A stretch of DNA of 64,000 nt from Anaerolineae bacterium (GTDB lineage Bacteria; Chloroflexota; Anaerolineae; Aggregatilineales; Phototrophicaceae), in contig JAHDWN010000031.1 of assembly GCA_023382675.1 (NCBI GenBank), forward strand, positions 1 through 64,000. Reading direction: 5' to 3'. The position numbers and the translations under genes are program-made. The notes under the pieces are model-generated. The model made no database searches. It was not told the origin of the DNA and worked only from the letters and a program-made list of their open reading frames with translations. The stretch's first letter is position 1. Each line of letters opens with the position of its first letter. This document shows, one piece after another, positions 52,764-61,271 of the stretch.

Positions 52764-53605
52764 CGCATATCCCGCTTTTCAGCCACGTCTGGAGCAGCGC
52801 CCACTCGCTCTCATCGTCTCTGATCTCGCCGTCGAGACGCGCCGCGCGCAGCCGGTCAAGGATTTCGCGGAAGCACGGGCCGGGCTTCAGGCCAAGCTCT
52901 ATCAACCGGTGGCCGTCGATTGTCGGCTTGACGTGCCGCCAGGTGGACAAAAAGCCAGTGATCATGATGCGTTCGGGCGATTCGGGTTCGGCGCGAATGA
53001 AGTGAGCCAACAGCGCATCGACTGCGTAGGTCTCCAATGTGCGCGTGATCAGGCTTGGCGAGGCAAGGCTATCGATCAAGCGGCGGAGTTCGTCGCTGAG
53101 GCGCGCTGTCTGGGGAACGCTCGTCTGCATCGCGCGCGGTATCCGCAGCCGCTCGCACATCGAGTCGGCTTCCTCCGGTGTCAGCGAGATTGCCAGCAGA
53201 TGCCAGTAGATGTCCGGAATGACGACGATGCAGCCTTCGGGCACGTCAATTGCGCGCGCGCGGCGAAACAGGTCGGCGGTATTTTCGTCAAAACGCAGCG
53301 CAGGATGGATGGCTTTCAGAGCACCGCGCTTCGCCAGACTCAGAAATCCTTCTTCAGGCAACGGCTCGTTCAGCAGCAAATTCAACTCGTTGCGGACGCG
53401 TTCGCCGGTGATGCGCCCCAACATTGCCAGCGCCGGAGGGATTAATGCTTCGGTGCGCGGCTCGATCTCGAATTTCAGCCGCTGCTCGAAGCGCACCGCG
53501 CGCAAGATGCGGGTCGGGTCATCGATGAAGCTCAGGCTGTGCAAGACGCGCAGATGCATGGCTTCCAGGTCGCGCAGGCCGCCGTAGTAATCCAGGATGC
53601 GGCCA
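52747..53605 (-). pseudogene. C-terminal part of the CCA-type nucleotidyltransferase, after a frameshift
   Basis: This frame carries YYGGLRDLEAMHLRVLHSLS, FIDDPTRILRAVRFEQRL and the helical neck and body domains, which normally follow the head domain of class II CCA-adding enzymes and poly(A) polymerases. An in-frame ATG at 53559 exists inside the motif but has no reason to be a start. Adding one base to the AAA at 53604-53606 (TTT on the coding strand) joins this frame to the upstream gene as PGFGRILDYYGGLRD, the expected family sequence. The joined product would be about 870 residues. Confidence 0.8.
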
Positions 53606-55361
53606 AACCCGGGCTGATCTGAACCGCCAGGGCGTTGATGGTGAAATCGCGCCGCTGTAAATCCAGCTTGATCGAGCCGCTGTAAACGGTCGGCAAGGCA
53701 GTTGGATGTTCGTAGAACTCGTTGCGCGCGCTGGCAAAATCGATGTGTTCCGGGGTGTCGTTGTGTTTCAGTCCCAGGCGCGCGTGCGTGCTGTCATCGG
53801 GAGACCACTTGGCCGTGCCGAATGGGCGGAAACTGCTCGTATCACCGCCATAGGTGGCAGCCACTGCCTCTGCAAACCGGATAGCGTCACCTTCGACAAC
53901 GAAGTCGATGTCCAGGTTGCGGCGGCGCAGCAGCAGGTCGCGCACGCAGCCGCCCACCATGTAGACTTCCTGGCCGCGCGTCTGCGCCAGTTCGCCAACA
54001 GCCAGGATCAGTTGGGCGGCGTTTTCGCCCAGCACCTGCTGTATCTGTGAGACATCGATCCGCGGCGTGACTTCGACATGCTGTGGATGTGTTTGCGCCC
54101 AGTGCTTGATCAAATCTGTGCGCGTGACGATCCCGATCAGGCGCTGGTTGCTGCCCATCACCGGGATCTGCCCCCAGCCAGATTGCAGCATCGCCTGCTC
54201 CAGGGCATAGATCGAATCATCTGGCGTGAGAGCGCTTGTCCCCGTTTGCATGATGTCGCGGACGAGCAAATCGCCCAACCCGTGCTCGCTGGCGCGGTCG
54301 GCATCCCGCCGCGTCAACAGCCCCACCAACTGCCCACTTTCGACCACGGGATAGCCCTCGTGACCGATCCGGCGCAACTGCTGCACCACCTCGCGGACGC
54401 GGCTCTGAGCGTTCACGGTCTGCACGCCGTGGGACATCAATTGGCTGACGCGCACCGCCGGAAGCGCGACCCGCTCGATCACTTCCCAGAGTGTGGCGAT
54501 CAACGCTTCCAGGTCTCCCTCGCCGATGGTGGCGGCGGCGGCTCGTTTGTGTCCGCCGCCGTGGAACGTCTTGGCAATTTCACTCACATCGATGTCGTCT
54601 GTCGATGAGCGGCAGATCAGATGCGTGCCTTTCGGCGTCTGCACCAGGATGAACAGCGCTGCCGGTTCCAGCGTCGCGCCGATCCGATGCGCTACCCGGC
54701 TGATTTCGGCGATGTAGGTATCCACATGCGCGGTCGCCACCGATACCGTATACCCGGCGACGGTGCGATGCTCGGTGTTGCGCAGCAGCATTTCGAACAA
54801 CTCGTGCTGTTCGTCGGTTAGCGGCACATCGAGGAATCGGCGTACAGTGTCGAGATCGGCACCCTGGCGCATCAGCCAGGCACCGGCGTGGAAGTCGCGC
54901 ACGGTTGTGCGGCCATAGGTGAACGAGCCGGTATCTTCGTACAGGCCGAGCGCCAGCAGGGTTGCCTCCAGCGTCGAGAGCAGCATCTCGCGCGCGGCGA
55001 TCCGCTCGACAATCAGCGTGACCGTTGCGCCCGTCACCTCCCCGTAAAAGGAGTCCTCCGGTCGCAGCTCGATAGTCAGTGGGTGATGATCGATAATGAG
55101 GGTTTGCGTTTTGTCTGTGACTCCACGGAGGGAGGGCGCTTTCTGCGTGTCCACCAGTGTCACCTGGTCAATCTTGCGCCTGCGCCACTGCTTGCGGGTC
55201 ACGAACGGCAACGCGCTTTTGTACAGGTTGATGAAGGCAGCGGCGTTGGCATTGATGCGGTCGGGCAGGACAGGCAGCGCTTCCGGGTAGAGCTTGTGCG
55301 CGCCCAGGAGCGAGGCAATCGCGTCAAAGTCGGCGTTCTCGTGCGTCAGAATGACGTGCAT
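53532..55361 (-). CDS. DHH-CBS-nucleotidyltransferase (CCA/poly(A) polymerase type), frameshifted
   Basis: 609 residues as read. DHH phosphoesterase domain: ILTHENADFDAIAS, LIIDHHPLT at about 88-96, and DHHA1 part AKTFHGGGHKRAAAA. Two CBS domains at about 308-430 (VSQLMSHGVQTVNA, VRDIMQTGTSALTP). Head of a class II nucleotidyltransferase: YMVGGCVRDLLLRRRNLDID and RRDFTINALAVQ. After residue 580 the frame turns into unlike sequence and ends, because one base is missing near 53604-53606. Proteins with this fusion serve as A-adding or CCA-adding tRNA enzymes in several bacteria. It starts three bases after the stop of the small membrane protein. Confidence 0.87.
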   Translation of the reverse strand: MHVILTHENADFDAIASLLGAHKLYPEALPVLPDRINANAAAFINLYKSALPFVTRKQWRRRKIDQVTLVDTQKAPSLRGVTDKTQTLIIDHHPLTIELRPEDSFYGEVTGATVTLIVERIAAREMLLSTLEATLLALGLYEDTGSFTYGRTTVRDFHAGAWLMRQGADLDTVRRFLDVPLTDEQHELFEMLLRNTEHRTVAGYTVSVATAHVDTYIAEISRVAHRIGATLEPAALFILVQTPKGTHLICRSSTDDIDVSEIAKTFHGGGHKRAAAATIGEGDLEALIATLWEVIERVALPAVRVSQLMSHGVQTVNAQSRVREVVQQLRRIGHEGYPVVESGQLVGLLTRRDADRASEHGLGDLLVRDIMQTGTSALTPDDSIYALEQAMLQSGWGQIPVMGSNQRLIGIVTRTDLIKHWAQTHPQHVEVTPRIDVSQIQQVLGENAAQLILAVGELAQTRGQEVYMVGGCVRDLLLRRRNLDIDFVVEGDAIRFAEAVAATYGGDTSSFRPFGTAKWSPDDSTHARLGLKHNDTPEHIDFASARNEFYEHPTALPTVYSGSIKLDLQRRDFTINALAVQISPGLAASWITTAACATWKPCICASCTA

Positions 55362-55364
55362 AGG

Positions 55365-55763
55365 TTATGCTTCAGGCATAAGCCAAGGTCCGACGAGACC
55401 ACGTTGCCACATGCTGATCGAAGTTGTGGCATTGAAAAAACTCAGGATCGAAAACGCAATCGCCGCGCTGCGATCATCACGCCCGCGCAGCAGGGTGAAC
55501 AGGCCGGGCATGATCACCACCAGCCAGGCCATGTAGAGAAAGTACGTCGTCATACGGGCGATGCGCAGGCCGCTCACCGCCATGATGATGCCCACGAGCA
55601 CCACGGCTGCTGCCAGAATCGTGATCGTCGCGACCGCGCCCCAGAAATTGCCGGAAATCGAACGATTGCGCACCGCCATGATGCCACTCCAGATACCCAG
55701 GATGATGGAAAACATGATGTGCGCATTGAAAAGAATGGCGTGGATGTCGTTTAGCCCGCTCAC
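55365..55763 (-). CDS. Small four-helix membrane protein of unknown function
   Basis: 132 residues with four hydrophobic segments (about 10-30, 40-63, 72-90 and 97-118). IHAILFNAHIMFSIILGIW at the start and a short acidic C-terminus. No family recognised. It is three bases upstream of the DHH-CBS-nucleotidyltransferase gene and probably shares its transcript. Confidence 0.7.
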   Translation of the reverse strand: MSGLNDIHAILFNAHIMFSIILGIWSGIMAVRNRSISGNFWGAVATITILAAAVVLVGIIMAVSGLRIARMTTYFLYMAWLVVIMPGLFTLLRGRDDRSAAIAFSILSFFNATTSISMWQRGLVGPWLMPEA

Positions 55764-55854
55764 AATCGTCTATCGCTCTTTGACGTAATCAATCGACGCG
55801 GTTCATTATCGCCGCAAATGGGCTGCGCTGCCAGTGACGAATGGCAGTATATGC

Positions 55855-55885
55855 AAAAATGCGGAGGAGAGCGCTCTCCTCCGCA
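55855..55885 (-). terminator. Intrinsic terminator of the UbiA-type gene
   Basis: A perfect 26-base palindrome (55860-55885) can form an 11-base-pair stem with a four-base loop. Read on the minus strand it is followed directly by TTTTT, so it ends the transcript of the prenyltransferase gene 28 bases after its stop. Confidence 0.9.
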
Positions 55886-55912
55886 GATGCGGTCGCTATG
55901 AGGCTGCGGCGG

Positions 55913-56827
55913 TTAGCTCAGAAACAGTTGTGTCCAGATGACCTGTACCAGCCAGATCACCATCAGCACGTTGAGATTGAACAGGAATTGGAACTGCACC
56001 GCACCGCTGGCATCCACCGCGACGCCGCCGCGCATGTCGGTCTGTTTGCGGAACAACATGCTGACCGGCGCACTGATCAGCACAACCAACCCCAACCAGA
56101 GCGGAAACGCGCCCTGGAAAACGGCTGCCAGGAAGCAAGCCGCGCCCAGGCCAATTGCCAGGTACATTGCGCGTTTCGTATTCTGCTCGCCGATCATGAT
56201 CGCTGTGTTGCGCAGACCGGCGGCTTTGTCCATGTCGAAATCGCGCAGTTGATTGTAAAGCTGCCCATAGACCGAGATCAGCGTCGCGCCCGCCGCGACA
56301 AACCAGACGACGCCCGGACTAATACCGTAGGTGTAATAGCCAGCCATCAGCAGCAGGCCACTCAGCATCAGCGAATGCGAAACGATGTCTGTAACTGGCC
56401 ACGCCTTCAGACGCACCGGACGCCAGGAGTACAGATGTGACAGCAACAGGGTGGCAATACCCGTCAGGAGCACAGGCGTCCCGCCCAGGGCGTACAGCAC
56501 CAGCGTCACCGTCGCCACCAGTCGGCAGGCAGCATAGCCAAACCGCACACCGATCTGGCCGCTGGTGATGGGATTACGCGCTGCGCGGGCCGGATCAAGC
56601 GCATCGTCCGGCGCATCTTCGATGTCATTAATCATGAAGGCGTAGGCTACGGCCAGGATGTTCGCCAGCGTCACTGCCACCAGCCGCCAATCCAGCGGCA
56701 CGTTGTTCGGGCGCGCTGCCAGCAATGCCCCGAGGATCGTAAGCGGAATCACAAATGGGATGTATTCTTTCCAGCGGGTGAGTTTGATCAAGCCCGCGAT
56801 CTGTGTCTCCAGTGAAGCTCTATTCAA
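55913..56827 (-). CDS. UbiA family prenyltransferase
   Basis: 304 residues with about eight or nine helices. First Asp-rich motif NDIEDAPDD (about 67-75) and second YNQLRDFDMDKAAG, the two magnesium-prenyl diphosphate sites of the family. The sequence fits the group that includes geranylgeranylglycerol-phosphate, chlorophyll and quinone prenyltransferases; a quinone or isoprenoid lipid acceptor is likely, but I cannot choose. The TTG start is supported by a very strong AAGGAGG at seven bases. Confidence 0.9.
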   Translation of the reverse strand: MNRASLETQIAGLIKLTRWKEYIPFVIPLTILGALLAARPNNVPLDWRLVAVTLANILAVAYAFMINDIEDAPDDALDPARAARNPITSGQIGVRFGYAACRLVATVTLVLYALGGTPVLLTGIATLLLSHLYSWRPVRLKAWPVTDIVSHSLMLSGLLLMAGYYTYGISPGVVWFVAAGATLISVYGQLYNQLRDFDMDKAAGLRNTAIMIGEQNTKRAMYLAIGLGAACFLAAVFQGAFPLWLGLVVLISAPVSMLFRKQTDMRGGVAVDASGAVQFQFLFNLNVLMVIWLVQVIWTQLFLS

Positions 56828-56950
56828 TGTCCTGCCTCCTTTTCCACGAATGAATTCGCAAAATGAGTGTCAGCTAAGAATAACACGGATTGTGAGGCGG
56901 CGTTGCGCGAGGAAATCGTCCATTGCCCCTCTGGTCGCTGGCAGAGTATC

Positions 56951-58522
56951 ATGATTGGCATGTCGAAAACATGGTCAATCCTGTCGTTCGCCGCGTCGCT
57001 CCTGGTCGCGTGCAGCACGATGGGAACACAATCCGCTACTCTGCCGGTACTGCCGACGGCAACGACGGTGCGCGTCGTCCAAGCGACGCCGCTGCCGACT
57101 GCTGCCCGCCAGTTCCAGCCGATTCCCACTACGCAGACGGCGGTCACGACGTTGCAAGGGCAGGGCTGCGCGCGTGAACCTGTTCAACGGACACAGCACC
57201 TGGTCGATGCCACTGTCAACTATCCACGGCGCACGGCGCAGGTCAGCCAGACAGTGCGCTATTTCAACACGGACAGCGCCCCTCTGGACGACATCGTTTT
57301 CGCTGTGGAAGCCAACCGCTTTCCGCAGGTCTTTACGCTGGATGAGGCCAGCATCGATGGCGCGCCTGCGCCCGCCTATGAGTTGACCGGGCGGCGGCTC
57401 ACGGTAACACTGTCCGATCCGCTACCGCTGGGCTGCGCGGTGACACTTGGCCTGCGTTTTCATCTGACGCTGCCCGCTGTCGGCGACGGCATTATCGGGC
57501 ACAGCGGTTATTTCGGCTTTACCGCGCGCCAGATCAACCTGGGTCACTGGCTGCCGACCATCGCCTATCGCGCTGACGGAGGCTGGATCACGCACGACGT
57601 GACCGTTATCGGCGAGCAGATCGTCAGCGAGATCGCCGATTGGGATGTCACGGTGCGCGTCCCGGACACGCCGCTCGCGCTCAAGATCGCCGCGCCCGGC
57701 ACAATGAACCGGCCTGCCGCGAATGCCTGGCGCTTTGTGCTTACCGGCGCGCGCGATTTTGCGCTGAGTATGAGCACTCACTTCGAGATGCGCTCGGTCG
57801 AAGCGACCAATGGCACGCCTGTCGAAGTCTTCACGCTCGATAACACGCGCGTCCAGACCGATCAGGGTTTGCTCGACGCTGCTGACCACGCCGCCGATGT
57901 CGCGGCGCGCAGCCTGGCCATGTACAGCGATGTGTTCTCACCCTATCCGCACGAGCGGCTTGTCGTCGTCGAGGGCGATTTCCCCGACGGCATGGAGTTC
58001 AGCGGCCTGATCTTTGTCGGGGCGGGGTGGTTCGAACAGTGGCCGGGTACGCCGCAGTCGTATCTGACCATCATCACTGCCCACGAGGTCGCCCACCAAT
58101 GGTGGTATGCCAATATCGGCAGCGATCAGGCACTTGCGCCCTGGCTGGATGAAGCGCTGGCGACCTACAGTGAGTACATCTTTTACGAGGAATACTATCC
58201 TGAACTGCGCGATTGGTGGTGGCAGTTCCGTATTTACAGCTTTGTGCCGGATACGTTTGTTGTTACCCATCCGGTCGATGCGGATGTTTACCAGTTCGAC
58301 AACTTGCGCGCCTATATCAACGCCGTTTATCTGCGCGGCGCGAGGATGCTGCGTGACCTGCGCGAACTCCTGGGGACGGAGGCTTTCTTCGACTGGCTGG
58401 CCGCCTATGCACAGGCTGGCACAGGGCGGATCGTCACTCCCGATGATTTCTGGTCGTTCCTCAGCGCTGAACAGCTTACGCAAATCGCCGCAACACGCGC
58501 GTATTACTTCGACGGCAGTTAG
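56951..58522 (+). CDS. M1 family metallopeptidase, lipoprotein
   Basis: About 523 residues from the chosen ATG. Signal peptide with lipobox LVAC (Cys at about 21), Thr/Pro-rich linker, an N-terminal beta domain, and a gluzincin catalytic domain: zinc site HEVAHQWW (about 378-385) with the third ligand Glu 19 residues after the second His in WLDEALATY. The GAMEN substrate loop is reduced to DGMEFSGLIF, as in other extracytoplasmic M1-like proteins. Probably an aminopeptidase on the outer face of the membrane. An in-frame upstream extension to 56867 lacks signal-peptide character. It converges with the DUF6285 gene with five bases between. Confidence 0.88.
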   Translation: MIGMSKTWSILSFAASLLVACSTMGTQSATLPVLPTATTVRVVQATPLPTAARQFQPIPTTQTAVTTLQGQGCAREPVQRTQHLVDATVNYPRRTAQVSQTVRYFNTDSAPLDDIVFAVEANRFPQVFTLDEASIDGAPAPAYELTGRRLTVTLSDPLPLGCAVTLGLRFHLTLPAVGDGIIGHSGYFGFTARQINLGHWLPTIAYRADGGWITHDVTVIGEQIVSEIADWDVTVRVPDTPLALKIAAPGTMNRPAANAWRFVLTGARDFALSMSTHFEMRSVEATNGTPVEVFTLDNTRVQTDQGLLDAADHAADVAARSLAMYSDVFSPYPHERLVVVEGDFPDGMEFSGLIFVGAGWFEQWPGTPQSYLTIITAHEVAHQWWYANIGSDQALAPWLDEALATYSEYIFYEEYYPELRDWWWQFRIYSFVPDTFVVTHPVDADVYQFDNLRAYINAVYLRGARMLRDLRELLGTEAFFDWLAAYAQAGTGRIVTPDDFWSFLSAEQLTQIAATRAYYFDGS

Positions 58523-58527
58523 CGAGG

Positions 58528-58950
58528 TCAGTTTCCGGTCTCTTCCTGCTGCACAGTCTGCAAGAAGCGCGGGCTGGCAACTTCGAGTTGTTCGCGCGTG
58601 CTCAACAGCAGGTGCTTGAACAGCGCCCGTCTGCGCGCCTCCGCGTCGTAGACTCCGGCGCGGATGTCCTGGCACAGCCGGTCACTACGCAGCGCCAGAG
58701 TATCCAGCGCTTCCTGCGCGTCCGAGGGCAGCGCTTTCTCGTTAGCTTCCAGGTCATTCAGGCGCTGCCAGGCCGTCTGCAAATGCGCATCACGATATTG
58801 GAGTTCGCGCTCGGCAATCTTGAGCAGGTTGATCGCCACCAGCGTGTGAAAGTACAGGCGTGGGTCAGGCTTCACCGCCGGGACGACCTGATGCTCCAGG
58901 TGTACACGCACGGCATCCAGCAGTTCGGTCAGGCTTGGCCGGTCGTACAT
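58528..58950 (-). CDS. DUF6285-like protein
   Basis: 140 residues, soluble and helical. MYDRPSLTELLDAVRVHLEH at the start, YFHTLVAINLLKIAERELQ and LCQDIRAGVYDAEARRRALF. This pattern is that of the small family found next to APH-like kinases and acyl-CoA dehydrogenases. Its role is unknown; the gene stands two bases downstream of the kinase gene. Confidence 0.72.
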   Translation of the reverse strand: MYDRPSLTELLDAVRVHLEHQVVPAVKPDPRLYFHTLVAINLLKIAERELQYRDAHLQTAWQRLNDLEANEKALPSDAQEALDTLALRSDRLCQDIRAGVYDAEARRRALFKHLLLSTREQLEVASPRFLQTVQQEETGN

Positions 58951-58952
58951 GA

Positions 58953-59975
58953 CTAGATCCCCATTTGCTCGATCAAACGCAGCATCTCATACTGCATCTC
59001 TGCCGACCGCCGCCCCAGGCTCGCCAGTTCGACGCTGGGGTCGCGCCCGGAGAGATGCCGGTTCGCCTGTGCCAGGCAGATAATCCCCCAGCGTACGTTG
59101 CCCAGGAATTCCCAGTAATCGACGGCTTTTCTATCGACGCGCACGCCCGCGAACTGCTCGTAGGCGTGCAGAAACGGCTCGCGGTCGCCGATGCCACCCA
59201 GTCGTAGATGTCCCATGCCGAAACGCCAGTCGCGCATACAGCAGTAGCCGAGTTCTTCGAGCGGGTCACCGATGTGCGCGAACTCCCAATCGGCGACCGC
59301 TGCCAGACCCTGTGCATTTACGAGGAGATTGCCGATGCGGAAATCGCCATGGATGAGCGTGGTTCGTTCGCTTGGGGGTGCGTTCTGTTCTGCCCAACGC
59401 AGCGCGAACTCGAACGCGGGGTGCTTGACGTTGAGCGCTTCGAGTACGGCGTGCGCCTGGGCGATGACTTCCTGCACCGGCGTCAGTCCGTCGGCTGGCG
59501 CGAACAGGAAGTTAAGATCGTGCGCCGCGTAATCCAGCTGGTGGATTTTGGCGAGTTGTGCGGCCATTTGCGCGGGCAGCGCCGCCCGTGCCTCCGCCAG
59601 TTCCGGCATTTGCACGACTTTGCGCCCGATGCCGATCCCGTCCACGTAGTCCATCAGGAAAAACGGCGCGCCCAAGATGGAAATATCCATACACAGCCAG
59701 CGCGGACGCGCCACGCGAATGCCCGCGTCGTAGGCCGCCTGCATCAGCCGGAATTCCTGCTCGCGACTCAACGCATCGTCCAGCATCGTCGTCGGCAGGT
59801 CGCGGCGCAGCACCAGCTTAAGCGCCTCGCCACCGACGTTCGTCTCGATCAGCCACATGTCGCGCGAAGCCCCGCCCGCCAGCGGCGCAGCCTGGGTGAT
59901 GGTGGCGGGGGTGCCGCTGGCTTCGGTAAGATAGTCGCTCAGGCGCTGCCGAAAATCTTCCAGAGTATCCGTCAT
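58953..59975 (-). CDS. Phosphotransferase (APH) family protein, ACAD10/11-associated type
   Basis: About 340 residues. LAGGASRDMWLIET (glycine-rich loop), LKLVLRRD with the ATP-binding Lys, FFLMDYVDGIGIG, catalytic loop LIHGDFRIGNLLV and the metal site VADWEFAHIGDPLEELGY. This is the kinase-like family fused to acyl-CoA dehydrogenases in human ACAD10 and ACAD11, where it phosphorylates 4-hydroxy acyl-CoAs before dehydration. The gene is divergent from an acyl-CoA dehydrogenase 78 bases away, which supports that role. The start is uncertain: GTG codons at 60026 and 59987 are also in frame. Confidence 0.85.
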   Translation of the reverse strand: MTDTLEDFRQRLSDYLTEASGTPATITQAAPLAGGASRDMWLIETNVGGEALKLVLRRDLPTTMLDDALSREQEFRLMQAAYDAGIRVARPRWLCMDISILGAPFFLMDYVDGIGIGRKVVQMPELAEARAALPAQMAAQLAKIHQLDYAAHDLNFLFAPADGLTPVQEVIAQAHAVLEALNVKHPAFEFALRWAEQNAPPSERTTLIHGDFRIGNLLVNAQGLAAVADWEFAHIGDPLEELGYCCMRDWRFGMGHLRLGGIGDREPFLHAYEQFAGVRVDRKAVDYWEFLGNVRWGIICLAQANRHLSGRDPSVELASLGRRSAEMQYEMLRLIEQMGI

Positions 59976-60052
59976 AGCATCGCTCACAAAGATTGGTTGC
60001 TCGCTTCTGCCTGTCGATTGAACCACAAAGGTGAGAAGGACACAAAATTCTT

Positions 60053-61243
60053 ATGGATTTTACTATTCCATCCCATGTTCAAGAGATCGCGCGGCGGGTG
60101 CGCGATTTCGTCGAGGCCGAGGTCATCCCCGCCGAACAGGTCGTCCGCCATTCGCCTGCCGGTATCACTGACGAACTATTGCGCGACCTGCGCCAGAAAG
60201 CCAAAACCGCGCGCCTCTGGGCACCACAGCTTCCGGTGGAACTTGGCGGCCTGGGGCTGTCGCTCGCGGAAATCGTCCCCGTGTTCGAGGCTGCCGGGCG
60301 CAGCCTGCTCGGCGCGCCCGCACTTAACTGCGCCGCGCCTGACGAGGGCAACATGCACCTGCTGCACCTTTTTGCGAACGAGGCGCAGCGCGAGACGTAT
60401 CTCAGGCCGCTGGCGAGCGGCGCGATCCGCAGCGGCTTTGCCATGACTGAGCCGCCACCCGGCGCGGGCAGCGACCCGACAATGCTGCGCACTCGCGCCG
60501 AGAGCGACGGCGACGACTGGATCATCAACGGCCACAAGTGGTGGACATCGGGCGCGAATGGCGCGGCGTTTTTGCTGATTATGGCGCGCACCGACCCGGA
60601 TTTGCCCGCCAGCAAAGGTTCGACGATCTTTCTGTCGCCCATCGACGCGCCGGGCATCGAGATCGTCCGCGACATCCCGCACATGGGCGGCTCGGCCATC
60701 GGCGGTCACGGCGAGATCAAGTTTCACGATCTGCGCCTGCCGTCCAGCGCCGTGCTTGGCAAGCTTGGCGAAGGCTTCGCGCTGACTCAGGCGCGCCTCG
60801 GCCCGGCACGGCTCACACACTGTATGCGCTGGACAGGCATCGCCCAGCGCGCCCTGGAGATCGCGACGCAGTACGCAGTCGAGCGCGAAGCGTTCGGCAA
60901 GCGACTGGCCGATCACCAGTCCATCCAGTGGATGCTCGCCGACTCGCAGACCGAACTGCACATGGGGCGACTGCTGATTCATCACGCGGCGTGGCTGCTG
61001 GAACAGGGCAGTCAGGCGCGCCAGGAAACATCGATGGCGAAGGTCTTCGTCGCCGAAACAGTTAACCGTGTCATCGACCGCGCTATCCAGATTTGTGGCG
61101 GTCTGGGCATCTCGCGCGACCTGCCGCTCAGCGAATGGTACGAGGCCGCCCGCGCCTTTCGCATCTACGATGGCGCATCGGAGGTGCATCGCATGGTCAT
61201 CGCGCGCCAGGTCGTCAAGGCCTATGGCGGGGCAAAATCGTAG
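60053..61243 (+). CDS. Acyl-CoA dehydrogenase
   Basis: 396 residues. MDFTIPSHVQEIARRVRDF at the start, FAMTEPPPGAGSDPTMLRT (FAD and substrate loop), INGHKWWTSGANGA, then the C-terminal helical domain with RLGPARLTHCMRWTGIAQRA, QICGGLGISRDLPLSEWYE and RIYDGASEVHRMVIAR. This C-terminal WYEAARAFRIYDGASEVHR pattern fits the ACAD10/11-like class. With the APH-like kinase and DUF6285 it likely forms a pathway for unusual or hydroxylated fatty acids. Confidence 0.94.
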   Translation: MDFTIPSHVQEIARRVRDFVEAEVIPAEQVVRHSPAGITDELLRDLRQKAKTARLWAPQLPVELGGLGLSLAEIVPVFEAAGRSLLGAPALNCAAPDEGNMHLLHLFANEAQRETYLRPLASGAIRSGFAMTEPPPGAGSDPTMLRTRAESDGDDWIINGHKWWTSGANGAAFLLIMARTDPDLPASKGSTIFLSPIDAPGIEIVRDIPHMGGSAIGGHGEIKFHDLRLPSSAVLGKLGEGFALTQARLGPARLTHCMRWTGIAQRALEIATQYAVEREAFGKRLADHQSIQWMLADSQTELHMGRLLIHHAAWLLEQGSQARQETSMAKVFVAETVNRVIDRAIQICGGLGISRDLPLSEWYEAARAFRIYDGASEVHRMVIARQVVKAYGGAKS

Positions 61244-61271
61244 CTGTTTGTGGAAAGGAACATTGACTCGC

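Noticed and set aside
53600-53610. Programmed ribosomal frameshift in the nucleotidyltransferase gene
   Set aside because: The site lacks a classic slippery heptamer with a downstream stem, and the shift is fully explained by one missing base in a short homopolymer.
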